Notes under the pieces: model-generated
Databases searched by the model: none
What the model saw: the letters and a program-made list of their open reading frames with translations, nothing else
Told to the model about the DNA's origin: nothing
Shown: piece after piece, positions 35,184 through 44,745 of the stretch
How the letters are laid out: every line of letters begins with the position of its first letter
Numbering within the stretch: position 1 is the first letter of the stretch
Position numbers and translations under genes: made by a program
NCBI GenBank assembly: GCA_034665745.1
Contig: JAXDJJ010000030.1
Coordinates: forward strand, 1 to 64,000
Source of the DNA: JAXDJJ01 sp034665745
Lineage (GTDB): Bacteria; Actinomycetota; CADDZG01; WHSQ01
DNA length: 64,000 nt
Direction: 5' to 3'

Positions 35184-36149
35184 TCATAGGCCTTCGAACA
35201 GCGTACGAGCGACCCGCTGCGAACCAAGCCCATCAACCAACAGAAGGGCAGCGCGGCTTAGTGTCCTTTGAGTGTCCGCGTCAGCGAGGCGTTCAATCGC
35301 GTCAGCCAATCCTTCTTTCTCGGTTGCCGAACCCTCGAGGACGATGCCCGCCTCCCGTGACTTGATCGTCCGAACTATTCCGCCTTGGTTGTCTGCAACC
35401 TTGACGAACGCCGTGGGCACCCCCATGCACAGCAATTCCCACGCGGTAACGCCTGCCGCAGAAACGGCCGCGCTTGCATCATCAAATGAGTTCCAAGGCG
35501 CCGCGGGGGATCGATGGACCTCGATGGGTCCTACCGTCGGAGTGGAGCCTAGGTCGGCTCCTGGGCCGATCACTACCAGGGCCCGTTCGAAGAGAAACCT
35601 GGCGTCGATTGACTCCAGAACCCGAGAAGTTAGGCCACCGTGGTCTGACGAACCTGCGGCAACAAGCAGCGTTCGATGCTCACCCCAGCGTTCTTTGCGC
35701 CTTTTTCTAAACTCCCGACCGACAAGCGCGTAGTCCGGCCCCAAAAGCAGTTTCGTCTTGTTCGAAACCTCGTAGCTAGAACCGTCCGTTTCATTCGGAT
35801 TCACGAGAACGTCGACGTTGAAAATGCCACCAAGATCGTCGATGGCCATCGTCCTCGCGCCTGCGTCGTGAGCCGCACAGAAGTCGATATCTCCGAAGTG
35901 GTAGCCATCAAATATCACTGCGTCCCCAGAACTAACTTGTTCGATCCACGTTCGATCGTTCTCCGAGGAAAGATCACAGATAGATATGCCTCTAGCCCGG
36001 ACCATGCCCTGCGCTATTCCATCAGCCTTAGCAGTCAGGTAGGTGACTGGGATCCTGTGGTCCACGGCCTCATCGGCGATGGAAAGGGTGCGCGTTATGT
36101 GTCCAAGGCCGAGACTCTTTGATCCGTCCGCCCTCACCCAGAGGCGCAC
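35184..36149 (-). CDS. pseG: UDP-sugar hydrolase PseG
   Basis: Releases UDP from the diamido-trideoxy altrose nucleotide before condensation by PseI. A 321-residue GT-B-like hydrolase starting with GTG. The N-terminal RADGSKSLGLGHITRTLSIA contains His17, the position of the catalytic histidine in Campylobacter PseG. The C-terminal half has TLLVAAGSSDHGGL, AAVSAAGVTAWELLCMGVPT and VKVADNQ, which hold the nucleotide. The order PseF, methyltransferase, PseG, formyltransferase, PseI on one strand is a typical nonulosonate operon with an unusual acyltransferase. Confidence 0.9.
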   Translation of the reverse strand: MRLWVRADGSKSLGLGHITRTLSIADEAVDHRIPVTYLTAKADGIAQGMVRARGISICDLSSENDRTWIEQVSSGDAVIFDGYHFGDIDFCAAHDAGARTMAIDDLGGIFNVDVLVNPNETDGSSYEVSNKTKLLLGPDYALVGREFRKRRKERWGEHRTLLVAAGSSDHGGLTSRVLESIDARFLFERALVVIGPGADLGSTPTVGPIEVHRSPAAPWNSFDDASAAVSAAGVTAWELLCMGVPTAFVKVADNQGGIVRTIKSREAGIVLEGSATEKEGLADAIERLADADTQRTLSRAALLLVDGLGSQRVARTLFEGL

Positions 36150-36176
36150 GTCAACCTCTTCTCGCTCTATGCATCG

Positions 36177-36857
36177 CTAGAAGCGTTCCATCAAAAGGAA
36201 CCAATGGAACGGAAACATGGGGTTGTGCCATTCCCTTGTCACCTTTAGGCCTGCCTGAGTTGCGGTTCGGGCTAGGTCCCCCCTCTTTGATCCGGGGTCG
36301 CCGCCCTCCCACCAGTGAAACCGGTAGGGATTTGGATCGCTTGCATACGTGCGTGTATCGCGCGGAATATGCCGCCACCGTCGGGGAACCGCCCTTGTCC
36401 AGATCTTTCGGATGCCGACATGGGGTAGTGAAACAGAGACAGCAACAGTGGACCATCTACCCGAGAAGGGTATCGAGACGTAGACGTATCGATTTGAGAG
36501 GCGCGCCATCTTCGCTAGGTACTCCTCGAGGCTTCCCCGTGGGTTGTGTTCGAGTACTTCGAATGCGCACACAAGGTCGAATGTGTTTTCCGAATGGAAG
36601 TCCTTCAGAGTGGAAATGTAATCAGGTTTGCTTAGACCACCTGGAAGGTCCACGGAGGTGTGATCGATTCCGAAATGCTCCATCAGCGTCTTGGCGAGGC
36701 CTCGCCCGGGCCCGAACTCGAGAACGGTGTGAACATCCTCTAGTTCGATGGGAACTTTCGCTTGGTACCAAACGGAATGCCATTGCCAGAATCGATGGTC
36801 GCGAAAGTCGTTAGATCCCTCTAGGTACTCAACACCCTTCTTGTCAAGACTCGTCAT
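36177..36857 (-). CDS. SAM-dependent methyltransferase, class I
   Basis: A 226-residue protein with VLEFGPGRGLAKTLMEHFG as the SAM loop, SVDLPGG after the second strand, and FDLVCAFEVLEHNPRGSLEEYL as the Methyltransf_11-type block. The C-terminal part ends in RFHWWEGGDPG and aromatic-rich MFPFHWFLLMERF, possibly an acceptor-binding region. It lies between pseF and pseG with short gaps (nine and 27 bases), so it is part of the pse operon and may methylate the nonulosonic acid or an adjacent sugar. Confidence 0.78.
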   Translation of the reverse strand: MTSLDKKGVEYLEGSNDFRDHRFWQWHSVWYQAKVPIELEDVHTVLEFGPGRGLAKTLMEHFGIDHTSVDLPGGLSKPDYISTLKDFHSENTFDLVCAFEVLEHNPRGSLEEYLAKMARLSNRYVYVSIPFSGRWSTVAVSVSLPHVGIRKIWTRAVPRRWRHIPRDTRTYASDPNPYRFHWWEGGDPGSKRGDLARTATQAGLKVTREWHNPMFPFHWFLLMERF

Positions 36858-36866
36858 TTGCGATCG

Positions 36867-37592
36867 CTAACCTTCTTCCAGGTCTTTTTGTTGGATGCGG
36901 GAATTTTTCGCTGCAACATCAGGATTGGTTCTCAGAAACCGCACGACCTCTTTCCAGGATGAGGACTTGTCGCCCAGGGAAGAAACGACATTGCGAAGCA
37001 CATCCAGATCTTCAGGTGTGTCGAGCGTTACTCGGAGGTCTTCGGCGGACGGCGACACAGTCAGGCCGCGAATGTCCAAGTCCGAACGCGTGTACATCCA
37101 AGAGGTGACGTGGCTTCGATCGAAGCCCGTTGCATTTCGATCGGCGATCCGTAGAGCCGCTAGGGAAAATACTTCTACCTCGATCCCCCGGGGCAGGGAG
37201 CGCACGATCGTAGTCCCTAGGTAATCCATTGGGGTTGACGAGAAGGAATTGATCCCCCATCGCAGCAGTTGTGGGTCAGTCAGTGGGCAGTCGGCAGTCA
37301 ATCTGACGATCGGCCCCTCTGGCCTCCCGTCCATAGCGATCATGAAGCGGGTTAGGACATCTTCTTCTGGCCCTCGAATCACTTCCGCTCCGGAACGCCT
37401 TGCCTCTTCTGAAACCTCTTCATCTTCTGGAAGTTCGGTCGTTGCGACGATTACAGTGTCTTCTGGTGTAGCAGCAGTTAGCGCGGCCTCTACTACCCAC
37501 GCGAGAACACTCCTGTGACTCAGCTCGCACAGAACTTTTCTGGGGAGGCGTGTTGAACCTGATCTCGCCTGGATGATGAAAGTTGTGCTCAT
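36867..37592 (-). CDS. pseF: CMP-nonulosonate cytidylyltransferase, PseF/SpsF-like
   Basis: Activates the nonulosonic acid with CTP for glycosyl transfer. A 241-residue nucleotidyltransferase with FIIQARSGSTRLPRKVL as the nucleotide loop, VIVATTELPEDEEV, and RLTADCPLTDP as the metal-binding aspartate region. The ARSGSTRLPRK form is of the SpsF type, which often replaces classical PseF in pse and related loci. The start was set at 37592 (MSTTFIIQARSG), because upstream residues do not fit the family. It is first in the minus-strand operon and divergent from the pse-associated methylase. Confidence 0.84.
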   Translation of the reverse strand: MSTTFIIQARSGSTRLPRKVLCELSHRSVLAWVVEAALTAATPEDTVIVATTELPEDEEVSEEARRSGAEVIRGPEEDVLTRFMIAMDGRPEGPIVRLTADCPLTDPQLLRWGINSFSSTPMDYLGTTIVRSLPRGIEVEVFSLAALRIADRNATGFDRSHVTSWMYTRSDLDIRGLTVSPSAEDLRVTLDTPEDLDVLRNVVSSLGDKSSSWKEVVRFLRTNPDVAAKNSRIQQKDLEEG

Positions 37593-37679
37593 GTAGTCGC
37601 TCCACCAGATGCTCGGTCTTGCTGCTTCCATATACGCTATAGGTATCGAACCCGCTGCAACTCACATCGCGAGGCCGAC

Positions 37680-38318
37680 ATGACTGCCGCCGAAATCAAC
37701 GAAGAAGAATCGTCAGAGGCCGCAAGGCTTGAAAGCCTGTGGCGAGGAGGTTTTGGTGACGACTATACGGATCGGAATGAGCGAGCCGGAGAGCTAAGGG
37801 CAAAGTTCTGGAACGGTCTCTTAGCTCGGCATCGACCCGGCTCATTCTTAGAAGTGGGATGCAACATCGGGGGGAACCTCCAACACGTCACAGCCTCAGC
37901 CCAGGTAGCCGTGGGCGTTGATGTGAATCGCGATGCCCTAAAGCGGATGCTGGAGATTCTTCCGTCGGCGTACGCGGTGCAAACAGCCGGACGCTCCTTG
38001 CCATTCAAGTCGGAGACCTTCGCGCTAACTGCCACCGTAGGCGTACTGATCCACCAACCGGAGGCGTCCCTACGCGAGGTGATGAGTGAAATCGTGCGTT
38101 GTTCGAGCCGTTGGGTGTTGTCGGCCGAGTACTTTGCTCCCGTCACTACAGAAGTTTCCTATCGAGGTGTCGAAGGTGCTCTTTTCAAGAGGGATTACCG
38201 AACACTTTTCCTTGAGTGGTTTCCGGAATTGCGCGTCGCCGAAGATGGTTACCTCGGGCCCGATGATGGGTTCGATGACGTGACTTGGTATCTGTTTGAG
38301 AAGGTCGGTCATGAGTGA
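37680..38318 (+). CDS. Pseudaminic-acid-biosynthesis-associated methylase
   Basis: A 212-residue methyltransferase of the group found in pse loci (TIGR03587-like), recognised by its opening LESLWRGGFGDDYTDRN followed by SFLEVGCNIGGNLQHV as SAM loop and VGVLIHQPEASLREVMSEI. Its exact substrate is not known in this group. The stop overlaps the aminotransferase start by eight bases, so the two are co-expressed. An 87-base gap separates it from the divergent pseF. Confidence 0.85.
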   Translation: MTAAEINEEESSEAARLESLWRGGFGDDYTDRNERAGELRAKFWNGLLARHRPGSFLEVGCNIGGNLQHVTASAQVAVGVDVNRDALKRMLEILPSAYAVQTAGRSLPFKSETFALTATVGVLIHQPEASLREVMSEIVRCSSRWVLSAEYFAPVTTEVSYRGVEGALFKRDYRTLFLEWFPELRVAEDGYLGPDDGFDDVTWYLFEKVGHE

Positions 38319-39450
38319 CGCCTTTATCCCGTATGGCACTCAATCTGTCGACGATGAAGATGTTGCAGCGATCTCGGCAGCTGTCCTAGACGAGTTTCTC
38401 ACTACCGGCCCCGCAGTAGACAACTTCGAACGCAGGCTTTCGGACGTGGTCGGTGGAGCCTCAGTGGCTGCCGTGAGTTCCGGGACTGCTGCACTGCATT
38501 GCGCCTATCGGGCACTCCAACTGGGACCCGGAGACGAAGTCATCACGACTCCTTTCACTTTCGCGGCCACCGCAACTGCGGCCTTGGTGTGTGGAGCGAG
38601 GGTGACGTTCGCGGACGTCGATGAGGACACTTTGAATGTCAATCCGGAGGCAGTGGAGGATGGGATCTCGACGAAAACCCGGGTGATCACGGCAGTCGAC
38701 TACTCAGGACACCCAGCTGACATCGCGTCTCTCTCGAAGATCGCAGAGAGATCTGACACAACGTTGGTTGAAGACGCGGCCCATTCCCTCGGCGCGACGG
38801 TTGATGGACACCAGGTTGGCTCGTTAGCTGCGGTCACTACTTTCTCTTTTCACCCCGTCAAGATCATCACCACCGCCGAGGGTGGAGCCGTGGCGGCCAT
38901 GGAAACCTCCATCGTCGACGCCGTCAAGACATTGAGGAACCACGGTTTGGTTCATGATCCGTCCAAATACTCGATCGCAGATCAAGGTGCATGGCACCAG
39001 GAGATACAGACCCTTGGATTCAACTACCGACTGCCGGACCTGTTGGCGGCACTCGGTTCCGCCCAACTGACTAGGCTTCCTGCATTCCTCGCACGACGTC
39101 GGGAGATCGCGGGTCGCTACTTGAGGGAGCTCGACCCCGTCGAAGGGCTGAGGCTCCCGACGGTAAGAGCTGGGGTAGAGCCTGCCTGGCACCTCTTCGT
39201 TGTGCGCATCCTCGAAGGACGACGACGGGAGGTCTTTGACCGGCTTCGAGCGGAGCGCATCGGTGTGCAGGTGCACTACCTGCCTGTTCACATGCAGCCT
39301 CTGTTCAAGGAAATCGGGTACGAGAAGGGCTCCTGTCCTGTCGCGGAACGAGCCTATGAAGAGGTTCTTTCATTACCGATATATCCCCGCATGTCAGCCA
39401 GCGACCAGGAACGCGTTATCGACGCGCTTCGCACCGCGCTGGCCGGCTAG
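38311..39450 (+). CDS. pseC: UDP-4-keto-sugar aminotransferase PseC (DegT/DnrJ family)
   Basis: PLP enzyme that adds an amino group at C4 of the PseB product using glutamate. The 379 residues fit PseC: FIPYGTQSVDDEDV opening, SSGTAALHCAYRAL as the phosphate-binding helix, VDYSGHPADI, LVEDAAHSLGA and the Schiff-base lysine in FSFHPVKIITTAEGGA. The start at 38311 (MSDAFIPYG) is preferred over ATG 38296. It ends four bases into the convergent GT4 gene. With PseB, the formyltransferase-like enzyme, PseG, PseI and PseF, it completes a pathway from UDP-GlcNAc to a CMP-nonulosonate. Confidence 0.9.
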   Translation: MSDAFIPYGTQSVDDEDVAAISAAVLDEFLTTGPAVDNFERRLSDVVGGASVAAVSSGTAALHCAYRALQLGPGDEVITTPFTFAATATAALVCGARVTFADVDEDTLNVNPEAVEDGISTKTRVITAVDYSGHPADIASLSKIAERSDTTLVEDAAHSLGATVDGHQVGSLAAVTTFSFHPVKIITTAEGGAVAAMETSIVDAVKTLRNHGLVHDPSKYSIADQGAWHQEIQTLGFNYRLPDLLAALGSAQLTRLPAFLARRREIAGRYLRELDPVEGLRLPTVRAGVEPAWHLFVVRILEGRRREVFDRLRAERIGVQVHYLPVHMQPLFKEIGYEKGSCPVAERAYEEVLSLPIYPRMSASDQERVIDALRTALAG

Positions 39451-40586
39451 TGGCCTGGCGACCTCTTGGACAGAGCGTCTGCGTAGGCGGCCTCGTAGCT
39501 GTCTAGCATCGCTTCGACACTGAAGTTGTCGCGGATCCGAGCCATCGCGCGTGCCCCCATGGTCTTGCGCGCTTGGTCCCCGACTCCGGAGGCTTCGAGC
39601 AATGCGTGGGCCAGCGCGCTGGGTTCCCCAGGCGGAACGATCCATCCGCAGTCCTCGATCATTCGACGCGCATCACCAACATCAGTTGCGACACATGGGA
39701 CACCGCATGCCATTGATTCTGCGAGGGAGTTTGAGAACCCTTCACCCCAAGCGGACGCCGAACATGAGATGTCGAGCGCGCTGTGCACCGCAGGCATGTT
39801 GTCATGGGTGCCAGCCCATAAGAGCTGGCTCGTGACTCCTTCTTTCTCGGCGAGCGCGGCAAGTTCGGCCCGATAGTCCTCAGGCCCGTCTCCGACAAGG
39901 ACGAAACGAAACCTGGCTTGTTGCCGAGCGGCGATCGCGGCAGCACGGATGAACGTTGGATGATCCTTCATCGGGTCGAGTCGCGCGATGAGTCCAACAA
40001 GCAGATCGTCTCTTGCTGCTCCCCACGATTCGCGCAGGGTTGCTGTGTCCCCTGGTTGGAAGACGCTGGTGTCGATGCCATTCGAGATCGTTCGCATCTT
40101 GGTAGTCGGGTAGCCCCGTGCCGCGTGGAATCGGCTGCCGGCTTCTGAGTTCGTCACGATGACATCTGCAGCGCACACCAGTCTGGAGCTAGCTAGAAAC
40201 ATGAGTCGCGGGAACCAGCCGTACGCGGCAGTATCCATGTTCGAGGCCCGGACGTCCCACACCAAGCTTCTTACCGGGAGAACGGACTTGAGAAGCGAGC
40301 CTGCAACATTCGGGTCGACCATCCACGTGTGAAGGATGTCGGGACCGAGCTTTCGGCACAGCGATCGCAATCTGATGGCCAAGGAGACGAAGTCATATCT
40401 GCCGTGCTTGTTGAGGTGGATCATGGAGACCCCTGACCCTCCCAGGCCGCGTTCCAACTCGCCGCCCTCGTAGAAGAGTGCAACTGAGACCTCATGTCCT
40501 CGAGTTGCTAGGCCGGTTGCGAGATTGACAAGTTGTCGTTCGGCGCCACCCCGGTTCAGGGAGCGCGCCAACATGAGGATGTTCAT
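39447..40586 (-). CDS. GT4-family glycosyltransferase
   Basis: GT-B transferase of 379 residues from ATG 40586, which overlaps the asnB stop by four bases; the longer open frame upstream runs antisense through asnB and is not used. Motifs are MLARSLNRGGAERQLVNLA, GLIARLDPMKDHPTFIRAA, and the donor block SASAWGEGFSNSLAESMACGVPCVATDVGD, which carries an EX7E-like pair. It overlaps pseC convergently by four bases. It is coupled to AsnB, a pair often seen in exopolysaccharide loci. Confidence 0.86.
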   Translation of the reverse strand: MNILMLARSLNRGGAERQLVNLATGLATRGHEVSVALFYEGGELERGLGGSGVSMIHLNKHGRYDFVSLAIRLRSLCRKLGPDILHTWMVDPNVAGSLLKSVLPVRSLVWDVRASNMDTAAYGWFPRLMFLASSRLVCAADVIVTNSEAGSRFHAARGYPTTKMRTISNGIDTSVFQPGDTATLRESWGAARDDLLVGLIARLDPMKDHPTFIRAAAIAARQQARFRFVLVGDGPEDYRAELAALAEKEGVTSQLLWAGTHDNMPAVHSALDISCSASAWGEGFSNSLAESMACGVPCVATDVGDARRMIEDCGWIVPPGEPSALAHALLEASGVGDQARKTMGARAMARIRDNFSVEAMLDSYEAAYADALSKRSPGH

Positions 40587-42559
40587 CCAGCGGTCGCTGG
40601 TGCGCGCTTCAGATTCGCGAGCCACGCTTGGAACATCAAGATTCCCCACAGGTTGTATTTCCTGTCGCGGACCCCTGACAGGTGCTCCACCCACATCTTG
40701 CGTACGTTCTCGTGGTTCAAGTACCCGTCTGTTTGCATCCGGTTTTCGTCCAGCAGGTCTTCTGCCCATTCACGCAATGGACCGCGCAACCACTCATCGA
40801 GAGGAACGCCAAAACCCATCTTGGGTCGCTCGAACAATCGAGAAGGGACGTACTTGGCCAGCATCTGCTTCGGCAGGTATTTCGATTGCCCGCGTCTGTA
40901 TTTGAGGTTGGTTGGAAGTCCCCAAGCGAATTCAACGAGCCTGTGATCGAGGAAAGGGACACGAGCCTCAAGACTCGTCGCCATGGTTGCGCGATCGACC
41001 TTTGTCAGGATGTCGTCGGGCAGATAGATAGCCGTGTCGAGATACATCATCATTTGCATCGGGCTCAGGCCTGGGGGCCATGACTGAGGTTCCGTAAGGA
41101 TGGTGGCGGGTTCACTCGCACCAAGCACGAAACTCGTTGGGTTTGGGGACGTGGCCAGCAGATCGCGGTAGAGCAGGTCGGGGTTGTCGATACCGAATAG
41201 ATCGGCCGCTCTACCCAGCTTGTCTCCTGGTCTGGACACGCGTAGGCGTGCTGGAACCATCCGATCGATTTGCGCGAAGGTTCTGTCCCATTCCGCGGCA
41301 CTCCTAGCACGCGCTGCTCGCGCGACCAACATGCGCCCCCTGCGAGGCAGATGAGAAAGGAATGGAGCTAGACGCTGCGCAAACTTGTGCCTCGGATACC
41401 CAGCAAAAGATTCATCGCCCCCATCTCCCGATAGAGCAACGGTGACATCCTTCCGAGCGAGCTCCGCCACGAGTTGGGTAGGTATCTGTGAGGAGTCGGC
41501 GAAAGGCTCATCGTAGAGGGCGGGGAGCCTAGGGATCGTGTCGATGGCTTCTTGAGGAGACACGTAGAGCTCTGTGTGGTCGGTGCCGAGATGTTGAGCA
41601 ACTGCTGCCGCCTCACGGGCTTCGTTGAAGGCTGCGTTTGGGAAACCGATCGTGAAAGTTCGAACGGGAACCGAACTCAGTCTCGACATTGCTGCAACGA
41701 CGAGCGATGAGTCGATGCCGCCAGAGAGGAACGCCCCAAGAGGGACGTCGGAGATGAGACGCCGTTCGACGCTATCGAGGAATAATTCTTCGAAAAGCTC
41801 TAGTGCTTCACGCTCATCGACCTTGTGTCCGTTCGACGCGCCGTCGCGGACGACATCGTGCAAGGACCAATAGAGACGGGGTGTGGGAAGTTCGCCCGGC
41901 TTGTCGGGGGAGACTTCCACGAAAGATCCCGGAGCCAACTTTTGGATGCCATCAAAGATCGAATATCTCGCCGGGATGAAATTGAAGCGGATAAGCAGGC
42001 TCAAGGAATCGCGGTTGATCTGGCCTTCGAAGTCGTTCCTTGCCGACAATGCGCGAACCTCGGAGGCGAATAAGAAGGTCCGTCCATTCCAGCCGTAGTA
42101 GAGAGGCTTCTCGCCCAGGCGATCGCGTGCCAGGCACAGGAGTCTGCGCTTACGATCCCACACCGCAAGGCCGAACATGCCGTTCGTCTTTCTAAGGGTC
42201 GCCTCGAGACCCCATTCGGAGATGGCCTCGATGAGAACCTCGGTGTCGCTGTGCCCGCGAAACCGGCGTCCTCGACCCTCGAGCGCCCGGCGCATCTCTC
42301 GGTGGTTGTAGATCTCTCCGTTGTAGACGAGTACGTAGCGTCCACAGGATGAGGCCATCGGTTGGTGACCCAATTCGGAAGTGTCGATGATGGCGAGTCG
42401 CCGGTAGGCGACGGCAAGGCCTTCCGTTTCGTCCACCCACTCGTCCTGATCATCGGGCCCACGGTGTGCCATCGCTTCTGCCATCTGGCCGACTGATGAC
42501 CTCAATACGTCGACCGATGATTCCCTGCTGGCGTCGATGGAACCGCAGATTCCGCACAT
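40583..42559 (-). CDS. asnB: Glutamine-hydrolysing asparagine synthase-type amidotransferase
   Basis: A 658-residue class II amidotransferase. MCGICGS shows the catalytic Cys2 of the Ntn glutaminase domain, with AYRRLAIIDTSELGHQPM and YNGEIYNHREMR following as usual. The synthetase half has the PP-loop LSGGIDSSLV near residue 280 and SGDGGDESFAGYPRH. Its place among glycosyltransferases suggests that it amidates a uronic acid or nonulosonate carboxyl, not free aspartate, which is common for AsnB in polysaccharide clusters. Unlike the second asparagine-synthase-like gene at 24.6 kb it keeps the cysteine. Confidence 0.88.
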   Translation of the reverse strand: MCGICGSIDASRESSVDVLRSSVGQMAEAMAHRGPDDQDEWVDETEGLAVAYRRLAIIDTSELGHQPMASSCGRYVLVYNGEIYNHREMRRALEGRGRRFRGHSDTEVLIEAISEWGLEATLRKTNGMFGLAVWDRKRRLLCLARDRLGEKPLYYGWNGRTFLFASEVRALSARNDFEGQINRDSLSLLIRFNFIPARYSIFDGIQKLAPGSFVEVSPDKPGELPTPRLYWSLHDVVRDGASNGHKVDEREALELFEELFLDSVERRLISDVPLGAFLSGGIDSSLVVAAMSRLSSVPVRTFTIGFPNAAFNEAREAAAVAQHLGTDHTELYVSPQEAIDTIPRLPALYDEPFADSSQIPTQLVAELARKDVTVALSGDGGDESFAGYPRHKFAQRLAPFLSHLPRRGRMLVARAARARSAAEWDRTFAQIDRMVPARLRVSRPGDKLGRAADLFGIDNPDLLYRDLLATSPNPTSFVLGASEPATILTEPQSWPPGLSPMQMMMYLDTAIYLPDDILTKVDRATMATSLEARVPFLDHRLVEFAWGLPTNLKYRRGQSKYLPKQMLAKYVPSRLFERPKMGFGVPLDEWLRGPLREWAEDLLDENRMQTDGYLNHENVRKMWVEHLSGVRDRKYNLWGILMFQAWLANLKRAPATAG

Positions 42560-42655
42560 CGTTCGTAGCTCCTACATCGATCGATTCCTAGGGGAACAGC
42601 GTCGCATGACTCCCGCCCTTAGGTAGCTGAAGCCTTGGACTACCATCCCTCCCGT

Positions 42656-44671
42656 ATGCGAACTCTGATACTGACCAAGGGTCCGACGGTTCGCCGAGCG
42701 GTTCTGATGGCTACATTGTTGCTAGTCGTCCTGTTCTTCGCGAGAGGGATCAGAGATCCTTTTAACGTTCCCAAGTTGAGTCTCCTCTTTATCGGTACGG
42801 CTGCGGCCGCGACAATCCGTGCAGCCGAACTTTTGCAAGGTGCAAGTCGTAAGGGGCTCGACCGGTTCTGGATCCCCAGCGTGGCTATCGCCATCCCCCT
42901 AGCGATCTCTTGGTTGCTATCACCCGAAAGAGACACAAGCTTGTTCGGCCAGTACGGACGCTTCCAAGGCCTTATCCCTTATCTCGTAACTATCATCTTT
43001 GCGTTCCTGATCGCGGACGCTTTTGATGTGTCCCCAAATCATTTGGCGTGGGCGGTTGTGGGCACGGGGGCCTTCGTGGGCTTCTACACGCTGATGCAGG
43101 CAACAGGACTCGACCCGTTCAAGTGGTCTCTGGGTGCCGGCCAAACCTTCCAAGGTCTTTCGAGCACGGGCAACCCAAACTTCACTGGGGGCCTCTTGGG
43201 AATGGTGATGCCTCTCACATTCGCGTTATGGCTGACCGAGCGGAAGCGTTATCCGAAGATCCTTCCGTGGTGCGCGGTTTTCATCACAGGCGGGTGGATC
43301 TATGCCCAGAGCCAAGGTGGTTGGGCTGCAGGCATAGCTGGTCTCGCCGTGATGTTCGGAATCGTAATGGCCGACCGGATCCCCTTCGGTCGGATAGGCG
43401 GTTGGATCGTTGCCGGTGGCGTATTTGCGGTGAGTGTAGGAGTTGCGGCGATCGGAAATGCGTTCGATCTCAGCTGGATTCCACTAACCGCTCGCCTTCG
43501 AGGTGAGTGGTGGGTGATGGCCACAAAGATGGGTGTCGACCATCCGATCGCGGGACAAGGCCCCGACTCTTTTGGAACGTCGGGCATGGCGTACCGAACG
43601 CTCAAGGAGTCACTCCTCGACCGCAACGTGCTTCCCGACACACCTCACTCGGTCTTTCTCTGGTTCTTCGCGTGTTGCGGAATCATCGGCGCGGTTGGTT
43701 TCCTGGTCCTTATCGGTTGGGTCATCTCCCGTAGCAGAAGCATCTCGTCGAGCGACGTGATGGCGGCCGCATTCCTTGGTGGGTCCGTCGCGTATTTCAC
43801 GCAGGCGTTCGTGAGCATCGATCAGCTGCCGCTAAGAGTGATGGGGTGGACCCTCTTCGGTGGGCTCGCCGCGACTTGGTCGGGACAGAGTGAAGTTGTG
43901 GCGGCCGGCAAGGCCAATCGAAAAGCATCCAATGGGAAGAAGCCATCGAAGAAGCAAAGGATCGCCCCAGCTCCGCTACGCGCGATTCCCGTGCTCGGGG
44001 TCCTGATCCTGGCCTTCCTCGCCGTGATGTGGTGGTCAACAAACTTCTACCTTGCCGATGCGCGAGCGCGCGGCGTGTCAGATGCATTCGCTGCTGGCGA
44101 CTATGAAAGAGGCATGGAACTCGCGCGGAAGTCGATCGGATTCCGTTATGAGCCGCAGTACCAGATGGTGTACGCGATCCTCTTAGGCGACGCGGGCGTG
44201 GCAACCGAAGACATCGCGTATTTCGAGGAAGCTGAGGCGCAGCTGGCTTTCGCAGAAGACTCGCCGGACATCCGCGCACACAGCAATCGTGGGCACATCT
44301 ACGAACTATGGAGTCAATTCGACCAGGCGAAGGGTGAACTAGCGCTTGCGGATTATCAAAGAACCTACGAGATGGACCCCTACAACCCCCAAACGGTTAT
44401 CAACCTCTCTGACATGTTGGTGAAGTTGGGACGCTACTCAGAGGCAGTCGAAGTCATGGAACCGATGATCACTGCGGTCCAGAACCCCCCCAGGGGCGTA
44501 GTCGGTGAGTTTCCCGAGGTGTGGGGGGCTTGGGCCATGGCCTTGGCTAGTGATGGGCAAGTCGAGAAAGCTAAGGAAGCGTTAGCCCAGACGATCGCCA
44601 TAGATGAAGCAGAGGTTCACATCACCTATACGCGTCAAATCTTGAACGGTGTTTTTGGAGAGGATCTCTAG
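42656..44671 (+). CDS. O-antigen ligase/polymerase-like membrane protein with TPR tail
   Basis: A 671-residue protein. The first two thirds hold about a dozen membrane helices with a periplasmic-type loop and the Wzy_C-like region around YAQSQGGWAAGIAGL and GQGPDSFGTSGMAYR. A basic linker (NRKASNGKKPSKKQR) and another helix precede a C-terminal repeat region with TPR-like pairs (YERGMELARKSIGF, DPYNPQTVINLSDMLVKLGRYSEAVEVMEPM). It is predicted to polymerise or ligate glycan units on the outer face. ATG 42656 was preferred over a TTG at 42635. Confidence 0.8.
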   Translation: MRTLILTKGPTVRRAVLMATLLLVVLFFARGIRDPFNVPKLSLLFIGTAAAATIRAAELLQGASRKGLDRFWIPSVAIAIPLAISWLLSPERDTSLFGQYGRFQGLIPYLVTIIFAFLIADAFDVSPNHLAWAVVGTGAFVGFYTLMQATGLDPFKWSLGAGQTFQGLSSTGNPNFTGGLLGMVMPLTFALWLTERKRYPKILPWCAVFITGGWIYAQSQGGWAAGIAGLAVMFGIVMADRIPFGRIGGWIVAGGVFAVSVGVAAIGNAFDLSWIPLTARLRGEWWVMATKMGVDHPIAGQGPDSFGTSGMAYRTLKESLLDRNVLPDTPHSVFLWFFACCGIIGAVGFLVLIGWVISRSRSISSSDVMAAAFLGGSVAYFTQAFVSIDQLPLRVMGWTLFGGLAATWSGQSEVVAAGKANRKASNGKKPSKKQRIAPAPLRAIPVLGVLILAFLAVMWWSTNFYLADARARGVSDAFAAGDYERGMELARKSIGFRYEPQYQMVYAILLGDAGVATEDIAYFEEAEAQLAFAEDSPDIRAHSNRGHIYELWSQFDQAKGELALADYQRTYEMDPYNPQTVINLSDMLVKLGRYSEAVEVMEPMITAVQNPPRGVVGEFPEVWGAWAMALASDGQVEKAKEALAQTIAIDEAEVHITYTRQILNGVFGEDL

Positions 44672-44693
44672 GAGCTCCTCGCGGCGACCTCGG

Positions 44694-44705
44694 AAATGGT
44701 CATTT
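44694..44705. promoter_or_regulatory. Inverted repeat upstream of sigma-factor gene
   Basis: AAATGGTCATTT is an inverted repeat of five-base arms, within a larger GGAAAT...ATTTCC pair (44692-44697 and 44712-44717). It is an AT-rich island in a GC-rich gap of 74 bases before the sigma-factor start and may be an operator or promoter element. No -35/-10 pair could be assigned. Confidence 0.3.
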
Positions 44706-44745
44706 GGGACTATTTCCACCTCGCTTCCCCGACGCGACACTACGG

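Noticed and set aside
36119..36814. 231-codon open frame on the plus strand
   Set aside because: Antisense to the methyltransferase at 36177 with a clear SAM loop; no ribosome site and Arg/Pro-biased composition.
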